In this document: positions 17,978 through 26,514 of the stretch, piece by piece
Layout of the letters: the number at the start of each line of letters is the position of its first letter
Numbering within the stretch: the stretch's first letter is position 1
The notes under the pieces: model-generated
The model's input: only the letters and a program-made list of their open reading frames with translations
What the model was told of the DNA's origin: nothing
The model's database searches: none
From: Taurinivorans muris
Lineage (GTDB): Bacteria; Desulfobacterota; Desulfovibrionia; Desulfovibrionales; Desulfovibrionaceae
Length of the DNA: 64,000 nucleotides
Assembly: GCF_025232395.1 (NCBI RefSeq)
Contig: NZ_CP065938.1
Coordinates: forward strand, 1,426,001-1,490,000
Reading direction: 5' to 3'
Made by a program: the position numbers and the translations under genes

Positions 17978-19528
17978 TCAGAAAAGCTCTGCGCACACAG
18001 TATCCTGCCATGCCCCCGCTCTCGCTTGCGAAAAGAGCGGCTGCTTTGCTGTCCATTTCTGTACGGATCGTTTCTCTCCTGCACAAATCGCTATACGCCC
18101 CTTCGGGTGGCTTTGCTTCGCTCGTACAGCTCTGCTCTCCATTTGCATAGGGGCTCTTCCTTCGCCATCGCAAACGACTGTGTCGCCATTCGGTGGGTGC
18201 GTGGCGCCAGTACATCCTGTACTGTTTTTTTTACTGTCGGCAACGCACACGTCGGCACCGGCTCTGCCGGTTTCCACCAAGGCGATGTGGTTGCCTTTTA
18301 TTTCCGTCATGATGAAATCATAGGCTTTTCCCCCGAACTCGCCTTTTTCAAACACGGGCTCGAAAAAGTAGCCTGCTGAAAACTCCATGCGTTCGCCGCT
18401 TTCGATTTTGCGTATGGCTTCGCCGTCCGTAATGGTGACGCTTGCCTGCAAATAAGGTGCGTTATACGCGCAGTCCGTGCCTATGCTGCCAACCCTGTGC
18501 TCGCGCTGCGGGTTTTCCGCGCTGTCCACATGGTGCTCCCGCGTTATGGGCAGTCCGTTGAACGTGTGCGCCGCTTTTTTCAGCTCCTCGCCGCTGCGGT
18601 AGCCCATGTATATTTTATCAGGGTCAAACCCGAATTCCTTAGACCTTGGAATTTCATAACCGCGGTACGGGTCCACGCTTTCCTTGGTGATGTTGCAAAG
18701 CTCCACATGCATAAAACCGTTCACGTCTATGCTGCGCTTGCTTGCGCTGTCCATGACTAAATTTTGTCTGTTCATATTTTTGTCATCTTCCAGTATGGTT
18801 ATTTCAATGTTGACAACTTCACCTTGCAGGGGTATAGTTTCATCAAAAGCTGGTTGCGAAAAGTGCGAAGGCGCCTCTTTTTGAGGCTCATTTATCCCGT
18901 TCGGGGTAAAGTGGTAACCTTCAGCAGTCCCTCCGGCTTTTTTTGTATCTTCTGTTATTTTTGTCACTTTATAGTGGTAGGCTTCGTTTTCGTTTTCCGT
19001 ATTTTTTCTTGTTCCCACATCAACTTTTATTCCCGCTTTTATCTTTTTGCCGTTAATTTCCTTTTCCACTTCATGTTCAAAATAATGGAATTTAGAAAAG
19101 TCATCTCTTGCATGGCTTAAGCCTTTACTTGTCTTGTAATGCTGCAATACGTCCGGCACGTCTTCCAAAAAACTCGCCTTTGTTTCGCTGTCAGCAATTT
19201 TTCTTCTGAACTCTTGCCAGCTTCCGCCCGTAAAATGAATATCCGCAGGTTGTCCGTTTATCGTCGCCGTTACGTATTTTCCTTGCAAATTTTCTTGAAA
19301 ATACTTATGCGCGGCTTCTTTTTTATTGCCGCCGTGTTCCTCAAGATATTGCGCAAAGCTCTTACTTGGTTTTGCATACGGCTTCAATTCGGTTGTTTGC
19401 ACATCCTTTATTTTTGAAATGTTTTTGCCCATGAAGCCCTGAAACCCGGCAATAACGTTTCCGTTTTCATCAAGTTTGACCTTTTTTCCGCTTTTGAGCG
19501 TTATCCATTGTTCCTTGTCTTCCGCCAT
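17978..19528 (-). CDS. Prophage head-region protein: nuclease-like domain plus DUF2213-like protease
   Basis: The first 45 residues (WITLKSGKKVKLDENGNVIAG, KNISKI) resemble the linker tail of phage head proteins. Residues about 110-215 look like a phage-encoded barnase/RelE-type nuclease domain (tentative). From about 260 on (SIDVNGFMHVELCNITKE, RGYEIP, FNGLPITREHHVDS, MEFSAGYFF) it matches DUF2213, a capsid maturation protease. The last 80 residues, after an 8-A run at about residue 435, do not look like the family and may be a frameshifted tail. The start is two bases after the Mu F-like gene. It is part of a truncated prophage. Confidence 0.6.
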   Translation of the reverse strand: MAEDKEQWITLKSGKKVKLDENGNVIAGFQGFMGKNISKIKDVQTTELKPYAKPSKSFAQYLEEHGGNKKEAAHKYFQENLQGKYVTATINGQPADIHFTGGSWQEFRRKIADSETKASFLEDVPDVLQHYKTSKGLSHARDDFSKFHYFEHEVEKEINGKKIKAGIKVDVGTRKNTENENEAYHYKVTKITEDTKKAGGTAEGYHFTPNGINEPQKEAPSHFSQPAFDETIPLQGEVVNIEITILEDDKNMNRQNLVMDSASKRSIDVNGFMHVELCNITKESVDPYRGYEIPRSKEFGFDPDKIYMGYRSGEELKKAAHTFNGLPITREHHVDSAENPQREHRVGSIGTDCAYNAPYLQASVTITDGEAIRKIESGERMEFSAGYFFEPVFEKGEFGGKAYDFIMTEIKGNHIALVETGRAGADVCVADSKKNSTGCTGATHPPNGDTVVCDGEGRAPMQMESRAVRAKQSHPKGRIAICAGEKRSVQKWTAKQPLFSQARAGAWQDTVCAELF

Positions 19529-19529
19529 A

Positions 19530-20090
19530 TCATTTTTTCACACTCGGAACGATCAGCCGGAAGCGGCAGTTGCAATTAATAAGCTCTCCGGGCATTACCC
19601 ATTTGTTCACGTCCTTGTCGTACATGCCCTTGTTCAAATCAAAGGGCTTGCCATCAAAATGCTTATGGGTTTCACGGCTTGTTTTCGCCCCTGGAATATG
19701 CACCCAGCGAGCCTTTGTTATGCCCGTTTCCAAGGCTCTCGCCCGGGAAATGGTTTGCATGGCTTTATTGGTTTGGTCGCGGGCTATGATTTTGGCTTTG
19801 CGCTCCGAAACGCCGAAGCGTTCCGTAAGCTCTTTGCGGATGTATTCCATGTCCCGCCCGTTTTTCACCGCCTGCATGATTACTGTCTGCACTTGGTCGA
19901 AATACATGGTGTGTATGCTTTTTATGAGGTTCACATTTTCGGCGACGGTCGCCTACAAAATATCGTTCAGCTGCCGTGTCATCCGAAAATCGACGGTAAA
20001 GCCTTCTTCCTTCAAAATGGATTTCAGGGAAACGGCAGCCCCTTTTTCCGCACGGCTTGCGAATTTTTTATTACAAAAAACACTTTACTT
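19530..20090 (-). pseudogene. Broken Mu F-like phage head morphogenesis gene
   Basis: The C-terminal part (19530-19934) shows the Mu gpF/SPP1 gp7 pattern: IARDQTNKAMQTISRARA, then HIPGAKTSRETH, and PGELINCNCRFRL. The same frame continues upstream (AAVSLKSILKEEGFTVDFR, then LNDIL) but is cut by an in-frame TAG at about 19952, and the N-terminal half is missing where the tmRNA promoter region begins. A nonsense mutation plus a 5' deletion therefore inactivate it. Confidence 0.75.
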
Positions 20091-20105
20091 TTGAAAAATA
20101 GTCAT

Positions 20106-20111
20106 TATAAT
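20106..20111 (+). promoter_or_regulatory. Candidate -10 box of the tmRNA gene
   Basis: TATAAT lies 26 bases before the mature 5' end, with a weak TTTACT -35 box 16 bases upstream at 20084-20089. Confidence 0.4.
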
Positions 20112-20136
20112 TAATAATGTGGTAACTCCCCCAAAT

Positions 20137-20516
20137 GGGGGCGCATTGGCTTCGACGTGGATAAAGAAGCCAAAGTTGCAGGTCGAGGTGCCGCTGGCCT
20201 CGTTAAAAGCGGCAACAATGTAATTGCAAACGACGATTACGCTTACGCATACGCTGCTTAATTGCAGTTATGCCCTTTGGGTTCAATAAGCAACTCACGT
20301 CAATCTAGGAAATGTCTGATATCTTAGTGCGATGTCATCCTATCAGGCTGGCAGAACCTTTCGCCTTGCGGGGGAAATGCGAGAACTTACACAAGGCTAA
20401 CCATGGACAACCGGTTTGAGGGTGACGTGCATGGTGATTTCATACTCAAACTAAACCTGTAGACGCTTTGCGTGGATTGTTCGCGGACGGGGGTTCAACT
20501 CCCCCCGCCTCCACCA
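20137..20516 (+). ncRNA. ssrA: tmRNA
   Basis: The RNA rescues stalled ribosomes by trans-translation. The 5' end (GGGGGCG) pairs with CGCCTCC before the encoded ACCA 3' end, forming the tRNA-like acceptor. The tag frame at 20226-20261 reads ANDDYAYAYAA followed by TAA, and the T-arm GGTTCAACTCC is present. The total of 380 bases is in the usual range. A broken phage head gene abuts the upstream side, but no duplicate of the 3' end is visible nearby, so I cannot call an attachment site. Confidence 0.95.
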
Positions 20517-20552
20517 AACAGAAAAATTTTTCAGTCCGAAAAAATATTTTTA

Positions 20553-20585
20553 CCCATAATATTCAACATATTATGGGCATTTTTT
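20553..20585 (+). terminator. Terminator of tmRNA
   Basis: A 9-base stem (CCCATAATA/TATTATGGG) with a 7-base loop is followed by a CATTTTTTT tract. Confidence 0.85.
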
Positions 20586-20804
20586 TGTCCTATACTGTCC
20601 GATAAGATCCTGCCTAGTCCATATACATGGGGGTACACCATGGTAAATTTAAGCCTGAAACCTGGTATGATAGTTCAAAATGTATACGCGGCATGATTAA
20701 AAGTTAATAAGTTTTTCTTATTAATTCCTAATCATTAATATAAAATTTTTCTCTATAATGTATGTAAATGAAACTATATTAATGGGCGATGAACGTTTTT
20801 TGAT

Positions 20805-21465
20805 AATAAACACATTACAAGCACAATTTCAGATACGCTTGAGGAACCTGTTGAATTTGTGAGAAAAAACAGCCGAACAAAGACGATTATTGACGATAAC
20901 GGGCGGCAAGCAAACAAAAAGGAATACCCCATAAAAACAGTGCGTAAGGCGACTTTGAATGCCCTTCCTCTCTGTGATTACAGTATACATACCAAGAATA
21001 CGCCGATTAGTTTGGTGATGTACCGTGACCGAATGGAAATTATCAAAACCAGCGGGATTTACGACAAGATTTCTGTCAATGACCTAGATAAGATGCGTTG
21101 ACACAAGAACCCCACGATTTGCTGGCATTTGGAACAATTGAAAACTGCTAAAAATAGATATTCCGGTATCATTATAATGATGTAGAAATTTGTAATAGAT
21201 AGACTTCCTGAACCAATTTTCAGTATTTGGTACAACAATTTTAAAGTAACCATGAAAAATAACCGTTGATAGAGAAAACAGCACAAGCGAACAAAGTATA
21301 CTGGAATTTTGCAAAGCCCCACGCACACGCAAGGAACTGATTGACTTTACAGGCAAATCCCGCATCTATACTATGGATAAACTCGTCAATCCCCTCATCT
21401 ACACCGGCAAACTCAAACTCCCCAACAAACCCAAAAGCTCAAAACAGAGATATGTGAAAGGATAA
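20805..21465 (+). pseudogene. Broken AlbA/HATPase-type ATP-binding regulator gene
   Basis: The longest open piece (20859-21101) reads VRKATLNALPLCDYSIHTKN and MYRDRMEIIKTSGIYDKISV, typical of the divergent ATPase domain in putative transcriptional regulators with an AlbA_2 domain. The pieces RYSGI, LPEPIFSVWYNNFKVT, and the winged-helix end LEFCKAPRTRKELIDFTGKS to KPKSSKQRYVKG follow in other frames. The 5' half is gone and several frameshifts are present. It lies in the same decayed zone as the prophage. Confidence 0.65.
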
Positions 21466-21549
21466 AAAATTGCGATTATATAACAGGTAATAGAAGCATA
21501 TAAAATTTTTGAAAGAAATAAATTAAATTCTATTAAAAGTTAAATAAAG

Positions 21550-22055
21550 ACCACCGGCTAAGCCGGTGGTTTTCTCAAGCCCTGGAAGGGCATGTTACTG
21601 GCTTGCGCCTTAAGGGCTTTGAACGGTTCGCCAATCGCATTACATTCACAAGCGGCTGCTAAAGCAGCTTACTCATTGCCTTAGGAATTCTTGCCACCCG
21701 TAAACGGGGCGTAATACTCTTTCAGCGAGTATTGGTCATTCATCCTATCTTCATTTAGTTGATTTTGGATATATGCTTTTACCGCCTCTTTATTGCGCCC
21801 GACTGTATCGACGTAATAGCCTCTGCACCAGAAATGCCTGTTCCGTATTTATATTTCAGATATGCATGTCTATCAAATATCATCAAAGAACTTTTTCCTT
21901 TCAGATACCCCATAAATTTGGTATGAGATAAACTTTGACTGTCTTGCATAAGACACTGTCCTCCTTTGGTGTTATGATTGACGAACACATCGAAACATAC
22001 CAAAGGAGGACAGGCTTGTATCTAAAGATTTTTATTCCACCAGCTTAGCTGGTGG
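21550..22055 (-). mobile_element. IS200/IS605-family element, internally deleted
   Basis: Palindromic hairpins stand at both ends: ACCACCGGCT/AGCCGGTGGT at 21550-21570 and CCACCAGCT/AGCTGGTGG at 22037-22055, as in IS200/IS605 elements. A further inverted repeat (CTGTCCTCCTTTGGT and complement, 21956-22012 region) covers the translation start of tnpA. The transposase inside is deleted. A second copy of the left end is at about 47486-47605. Confidence 0.7.
21681..21949 (-). pseudogene. tnpA: IS200/IS605 TnpA remnant
   Basis: The start (MQDSQSLSHTK) is fused directly to KFMGYLKGKSSLMIFDRHAY, which belongs to the C-terminal third of TnpA; the HUH nuclease motif between them is missing. A frameshift after YKYGT then moves the end (YAPFTGGKNS) to another frame. 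The protein cannot be an active transposase. Confidence 0.75.
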
Positions 22056-22094
22056 TTTTTTTGAGCTAAAGCGCACAAAAAAGAGATAAATAAA

Positions 22095-23180
22095 TCAATC
22101 TGATTTACTTATCTCTTTTCCTTCTGTTACTGCTTCAATTTTTTCTTTTATAGTAGGAGTAAGTGGCATATTATCTAATTTTAAATCAACCTCTATCTTG
22201 TTTGTTTTTGGGTTTTCTTTAATAAATCGTTCATTTCTTGTTTCAACAACACCATTACACCAAGCTTTTATTGTAAAAAATAGTAATAAGATAATAATAA
22301 TATTAGGTAATAAACAAGTTCTTATATCTAAACTATTACCTTTTATAATTGTAAGAACAAAACTAAATAATATATATAAAACATTAATAAGAACGCAGCC
22401 AAGTAACAAACAAGTGAATACTAAACGATAAATAGAAACATTATCAATATTATTCAATATAGAACTTGAAAATGTTGTACCAGCTGTAAAAGCAACAATA
22501 ACAGCAGCAAAAATAGATAAAATTCCAACATATTCTTTTTGAAATCCTTCAATTTTTGATTTTAATCTAGTTACCTTTTTTAGCTCTTTATCATTTTGCA
22601 GAGTTAATTCTTTAAGAGTGTTTTGTAATTTTCCAATATTTTTTTTCTCATTATCATATTGTTTAGTTAAATTAGTAAGATTATCTTGTAATTTTTCAAT
22701 ATTTTCTTTCTTTTCTTCATATTCATTTTTTAACTCATTTATTTCTTTTCTTCCTTTCTCTAATGCATTCAATGAAAGATCATTTTCTGCATAACGAGCA
22801 TATTCAAGATTTATATGATCAAAAAGTTTTACTAAATTTTTATAAATATTTCTTTGAATTCTATTTTGACTAGAAATATTTTCTTTATATTTCAAATAAC
22901 TATCTTTTAATAAACCAATATTACATATTAAATTTATTATTGAATTTTCATCCCTCTCTTTTATAATTCGATAAAAAGTAGAATAAATATCGGAGTAATA
23001 ATGTCGAAACTGATATTCTTTACAGGAGTCATTTGTTATATTGTTGTTTAAATAAATATTTTCTAGTCTTTTATAATAAACAGAAAGATTATTTTTTTCT
23101 ATAAAAGAAGCAGATAATTCAAAGAGAAGATTTTTTAAATCTTCTCTTTTTTTATTGTCTTCAGTAACAAAATCATCCAT
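22095..23180 (-). CDS. Putative membrane toxin/effector paired with a Panacea antitoxin
   Basis: I do not recognise the family. The 361 residues divide into a helical N-terminal part (1-135), a coiled coil (about 140-215, repeated EKLQDNL/GKLQNTL heptads), and three membrane segments (about 218-238, 251-279, 288-307), with a charged C-terminal tail. The ATG at 23180 overlaps the upstream Panacea gene by eight bases, the usual layout of a toxin-antitoxin pair with the antitoxin first. Base composition is very AT-rich compared with core genes, which suggests transfer. The membrane part could disturb the membrane; that is inference. Confidence 0.6.
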   Translation of the reverse strand: MDDFVTEDNKKREDLKNLLFELSASFIEKNNLSVYYKRLENIYLNNNITNDSCKEYQFRHYYSDIYSTFYRIIKERDENSIINLICNIGLLKDSYLKYKENISSQNRIQRNIYKNLVKLFDHINLEYARYAENDLSLNALEKGRKEINELKNEYEEKKENIEKLQDNLTNLTKQYDNEKKNIGKLQNTLKELTLQNDKELKKVTRLKSKIEGFQKEYVGILSIFAAVIVAFTAGTTFSSSILNNIDNVSIYRLVFTCLLLGCVLINVLYILFSFVLTIIKGNSLDIRTCLLPNIIIILLLFFTIKAWCNGVVETRNERFIKENPKTNKIEVDLKLDNMPLTPTIKEKIEAVTEGKEISKSD

Positions 23181-23598
23181 TACTTTTTATTAACTCTACA
23201 GGAATTGTATTATTAAATTTATTATCTTGGTATACTTTATCCCAAGCACTATTAGTTGCATGAGTAATTCTTACAAGTTCCCAAGGATTTTTTTGAACAT
23301 TATCACTAATTACTTTATCAACCAATGATTTATTAGGGATATCATTTTCTATCTTAGTTGTATCATATACAATAGAAATAGGCATTACACCAAAATTACA
23401 ATATTCATAATAAACAGTAGGAACAACAGGACCAAACTGCCAAGCTTCTATTCTATCATTAAAGGCAACGCCCATGTTTTTTTGCAAAAATTCCTTTTGA
23501 ATAAAATACAAAAATTTTTGGAGTTGCAAATTACTTATGGGGATTCCATCACGCGTGCATTTTGTAATAATATAATGAGCCAAATCTAATGCTTTCAT
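23173..23598 (-). CDS. Panacea-domain antitoxin (SocA/DUF4065-like)
   Basis: The 141-residue protein follows the Panacea/DUF4065 pattern: ALDLAHYIITKC, then LQLQKFLYFIQKEFL, AWQFGPVVPTVYYEY, and WELVRITHATNSAW. This domain is known as the antitoxin of PanTA modules, where it neutralises many unrelated toxins. It has a strong AGGGGGT ribosome-binding site and is translationally coupled to the membrane protein downstream. It lies 160 bases after hsdM, so it may be part of the same defence island rather than its operon. Confidence 0.82.
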   Translation of the reverse strand: MKALDLAHYIITKCTRDGIPISNLQLQKFLYFIQKEFLQKNMGVAFNDRIEAWQFGPVVPTVYYEYCNFGVMPISIVYDTTKIENDIPNKSLVDKVISDNVQKNPWELVRITHATNSAWDKVYQDNKFNNTIPVELIKSNG

Positions 23599-23759
23599 TT
23601 AATTACCCCCTTTATCATTTTTTCATTTTAAAACGTTCTATATTTAAATTTTAAAACATATATCTTGATAGTCAAGATATATGTTTTTATATATGATTCT
23701 AATTCAATTAGCCTACTTGATTTTAAAAAAATTGTAAAGAATATTTTAAAAGCCGTCCT

Positions 23760-25376
23760 TTACCTCAGTTCCTCAAGTCCCAGTTCGCGGAGAAAAACGT
23801 TATGTTTTTCTTTGGCTTGAGCGATTTGCCGCTCCAAATCGTCAAGTTCGTTTTTAACGGCTTTCAGATCGATTATTTCCTCTTCTTCGGCGGTGCTGAC
23901 GTAGCGTGAGATATTGAGGTTAAAGCCATTTTTTTCGATTTCATCCATGAAAACCATGCGGGAATAGCGGTTTTCCTCGGTTCTGTTTTGATAGGTTTCA
24001 ACAATTTTATTAATATGTTCATCCAACAGAACATTTTGTCTTTTGCCTTTTTCATAGTTTTCGGCGGCATTGATGAAAAGCACGCCATCATCACGGCGGC
24101 ATTTTTTCAGCACAAGGATACAAACAGGAATACCCGTGGAGTAAAAAAGATTTTGGGGCAGTCCTATTACGGTATCAATTTTATTTTCTTCCAAGAGTTT
24201 TCGGCGTATCCTTTCTTCCACTCCGCCGCGGAACAAAACACCGTGGGGCAGAATAATTGCCATGGTTCCTTCTTGGCTTAAAAAATGGAAGCCGTGCAGA
24301 AGAAAAGCAAAATCTGCGGCGGATTTCGGGGCAAGTCCATAATTTTTATAGCGGAAATCTTGGGCAAGGCTTTCATTTGGTTCCCAACGATAACTAAAAG
24401 GCGGATTTGCCACTATGGCGTCACACTCTATTTTTTTACCAGGGTTCATTTCTCCGAAAATATCCCATTCGTTAATAAGGGTGTCGCCGTGAAAAATTTC
24501 AAATTCATTGTCTTTCACGCCGTGCAGGAGCATATTCATTCTTGCGAGGTTGTATGTGGTGATATTTTTTTCCTGTCCGTAGATTTTGCCGATGGCATTT
24601 GTCCTCATTTCTTTGCGGACATTAAGAAGCAAGGAACCTGAACCGCAGGCAAAATCCAGCACGGCATTTAAATAATTTTTTTTCTTATGCGGTTCACGGC
24701 AATCGCAGGTGACGATTTTAGACAGGATTTTTGAAATTTGCTGGGGTGTATAAAATTCTCCTGCTTTTTTGCCTGAACCTGCGGCAAACTGTCCGATAAG
24801 GTATTCATAAGCGTCACCGAGCAAGTCCCGCTCATTGGGAAATTCGGAAAGTCCCTTGGCAATTTCCGTAATGACATTGCAGAGCATGGCATTTCTGGCA
24901 GTATAATTTTTTCCAAGCTTTTCGGAATCCAGATTTACTTCAGAAAACAAGCCCCGAAAGCTGACTTCAAAGGATTCGTTTTCAATATATTTAAAACCGT
25001 TCTGCAATGTTGACAATAAATCATTGCTTTGGGTGCGGGCAAGTTCCGTGATATTGCTCCATAAATAATCGGGCTGAATAACATAATGGACTTTACGCCG
25101 CATTTGTTTTTCAAACATTTTAGTATCTTCTTTGTTTTTTTCATACCACAAAGCCAGAGGATTTTTAAAGGTACTTTGACTAAGTGCCTGTTCGCAGTCT
25201 TCATATTCTTTGCCCAATTCTTTTTTTACGGCGTTTTCGTAGTTATCGGAAAGATAACGCAAAAAGAGAAAAGACAGCATATAATCGCGGAAATCGTCAG
25301 GGTTCATTGCTCCGCGCAGTTTATCCGCTATATTCCACAGGGTCTTGCCCAATTCTTTTTGCATTGTTTCTATCAT
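23760..25376 (-). CDS. hsdM: Type I restriction-modification DNA methyltransferase HsdM
   Basis: HsdM methylates adenine in the sequence chosen by HsdS. The 538-residue protein has an N-terminal helical domain (TLWNIADKLRGAMNPDDFRDYM), the SAM-binding motif DFACGSGS near residue 239 and the catalytic NPPF near residue 321. AGGATA precedes the start. It is the last gene of hsdR-hsdS-ATPase-hsdM. Confidence 0.95.
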   Translation of the reverse strand: MIETMQKELGKTLWNIADKLRGAMNPDDFRDYMLSFLFLRYLSDNYENAVKKELGKEYEDCEQALSQSTFKNPLALWYEKNKEDTKMFEKQMRRKVHYVIQPDYLWSNITELARTQSNDLLSTLQNGFKYIENESFEVSFRGLFSEVNLDSEKLGKNYTARNAMLCNVITEIAKGLSEFPNERDLLGDAYEYLIGQFAAGSGKKAGEFYTPQQISKILSKIVTCDCREPHKKKNYLNAVLDFACGSGSLLLNVRKEMRTNAIGKIYGQEKNITTYNLARMNMLLHGVKDNEFEIFHGDTLINEWDIFGEMNPGKKIECDAIVANPPFSYRWEPNESLAQDFRYKNYGLAPKSAADFAFLLHGFHFLSQEGTMAIILPHGVLFRGGVEERIRRKLLEENKIDTVIGLPQNLFYSTGIPVCILVLKKCRRDDGVLFINAAENYEKGKRQNVLLDEHINKIVETYQNRTEENRYSRMVFMDEIEKNGFNLNISRYVSTAEEEEIIDLKAVKNELDDLERQIAQAKEKHNVFLRELGLEELR

Positions 25377-25380
25377 AGTG

Positions 25381-26514
25381 TTATCCTAATTTTCTCACTG
25401 TATTTTTATTAAATTTATAATTTTTTAAAAAATCATAGAATAATTCTTTAAAGTTCTGCTTATTATCATCTACCATTTCAACAGGCTCAAACAAAGAATG
25501 TCCCCCATGTGACATAGAATGCAATAACCGACTATATATAACTTTTTTACGTTCTTTATCTCTTTCACTGTCTTCATCAACAATAATACAATCCCCAAAT
25601 TCAGTGTAACCGTGAAAACTGGCGGTTTTTTCCAATAATGTCCGTAACGTATTAAAGTGATATGTATATAATTTATCTTCTCGAATTGCTGAATCTAATC
25701 CTGCTAACAAAGCTATGTGATGAAAAAAAGGTGTTCCTTCAATATTAACGATTTTAAATATCTTTTTACTTTTTTTATAATGTAAATACAGTTTAGCAAC
25801 TTCATTTGATTTTTTAAAAAAATGGCTGATAACATTAAAAAATAAAGAGTGATGTGTTGAAATTATAAAACGTATACGTTCTTGGTGCGTCATAATTTTA
25901 TTAATCTGATACGCAACATTTATTGAATTATGTTCATCAAGAGAAGAAATCGGGTCATCAATATAAATATATTTCACCCATCTATAGGCTTGCTCTCCAT
26001 CAAGAGCAAGCTGAACTATTGCTAAAAAGAAGCACCATTTAAAAATATTTTCTTCTCCACGAGAAATTTTAATATTTTCTTCTATCATAGTTTCCGAAAA
26101 TTCTCTATAAAAAGAAACTTGTGAATTATTATAATCAATTTTAAAATCAAAGTCAGCAAGTTCTCTTAAAAAAAACTGTATTTTCTCCTCCATTGGGAGC
26201 TCGTGAAGACCATTAAAAAACTTTGATTGGCTATTTAAGCGTAAAACTCTTTGATTATCATTTTCTAAATCATTATCCCAAACGAACAAATCTTCAGTAA
26301 AAGCATTAAAATATAAGGTATCCCTTTGTAATTCTTCAGGTTGATTTTGATTTAATTGTTTTCCTATGTTTTTAAATTCCATAGACAAACGAGTTTTACC
26401 TGTTCCGTTATGGGCAAAACAAATAATATATTTTTTCTTTTCCAAAATATCCCGATAATGCTGTGCTATTTCAGACAAAGAATTAAACTCTTGAACTGAT
26501 GTATTAGTTGACAT
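25381..26514 (-). CDS. RloA-like AAA ATPase inside the hsd operon
   Basis: The 377-residue protein has Walker A (HNGTGKT, residues 36-42) near the N-terminus and Walker B (YIYIDDPISSLDEH, about 183-196) followed by RFIISTHHSLFF, the layout of SMC/RecF-like ATPases such as RloC, PrrC and RloA. Genes for such ATPases linked to type I systems have been described as rlo in Campylobacter. No nuclease motif is obvious in the C-terminal part. It overlaps the hsdS end by 11 bases and ends four bases before hsdM, so it is built into the operon. Confidence 0.7.
   Translation of the reverse strand: MSTNTSVQEFNSLSEIAQHYRDILEKKKYIICFAHNGTGKTRLSMEFKNIGKQLNQNQPEELQRDTLYFNAFTEDLFVWDNDLENDNQRVLRLNSQSKFFNGLHELPMEEKIQFFLRELADFDFKIDYNNSQVSFYREFSETMIEENIKISRGEENIFKWCFFLAIVQLALDGEQAYRWVKYIYIDDPISSLDEHNSINVAYQINKIMTHQERIRFIISTHHSLFFNVISHFFKKSNEVAKLYLHYKKSKKIFKIVNIEGTPFFHHIALLAGLDSAIREDKLYTYHFNTLRTLLEKTASFHGYTEFGDCIIVDEDSERDKERKKVIYSRLLHSMSHGGHSLFEPVEMVDDNKQNFKELFYDFLKNYKFNKNTVRKLG

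Noticed and set aside
20137-20516. Prophage attachment site in the tmRNA 3' end
   Set aside because: No second copy of the last 20-25 bases of the tmRNA is visible within a few kilobases.
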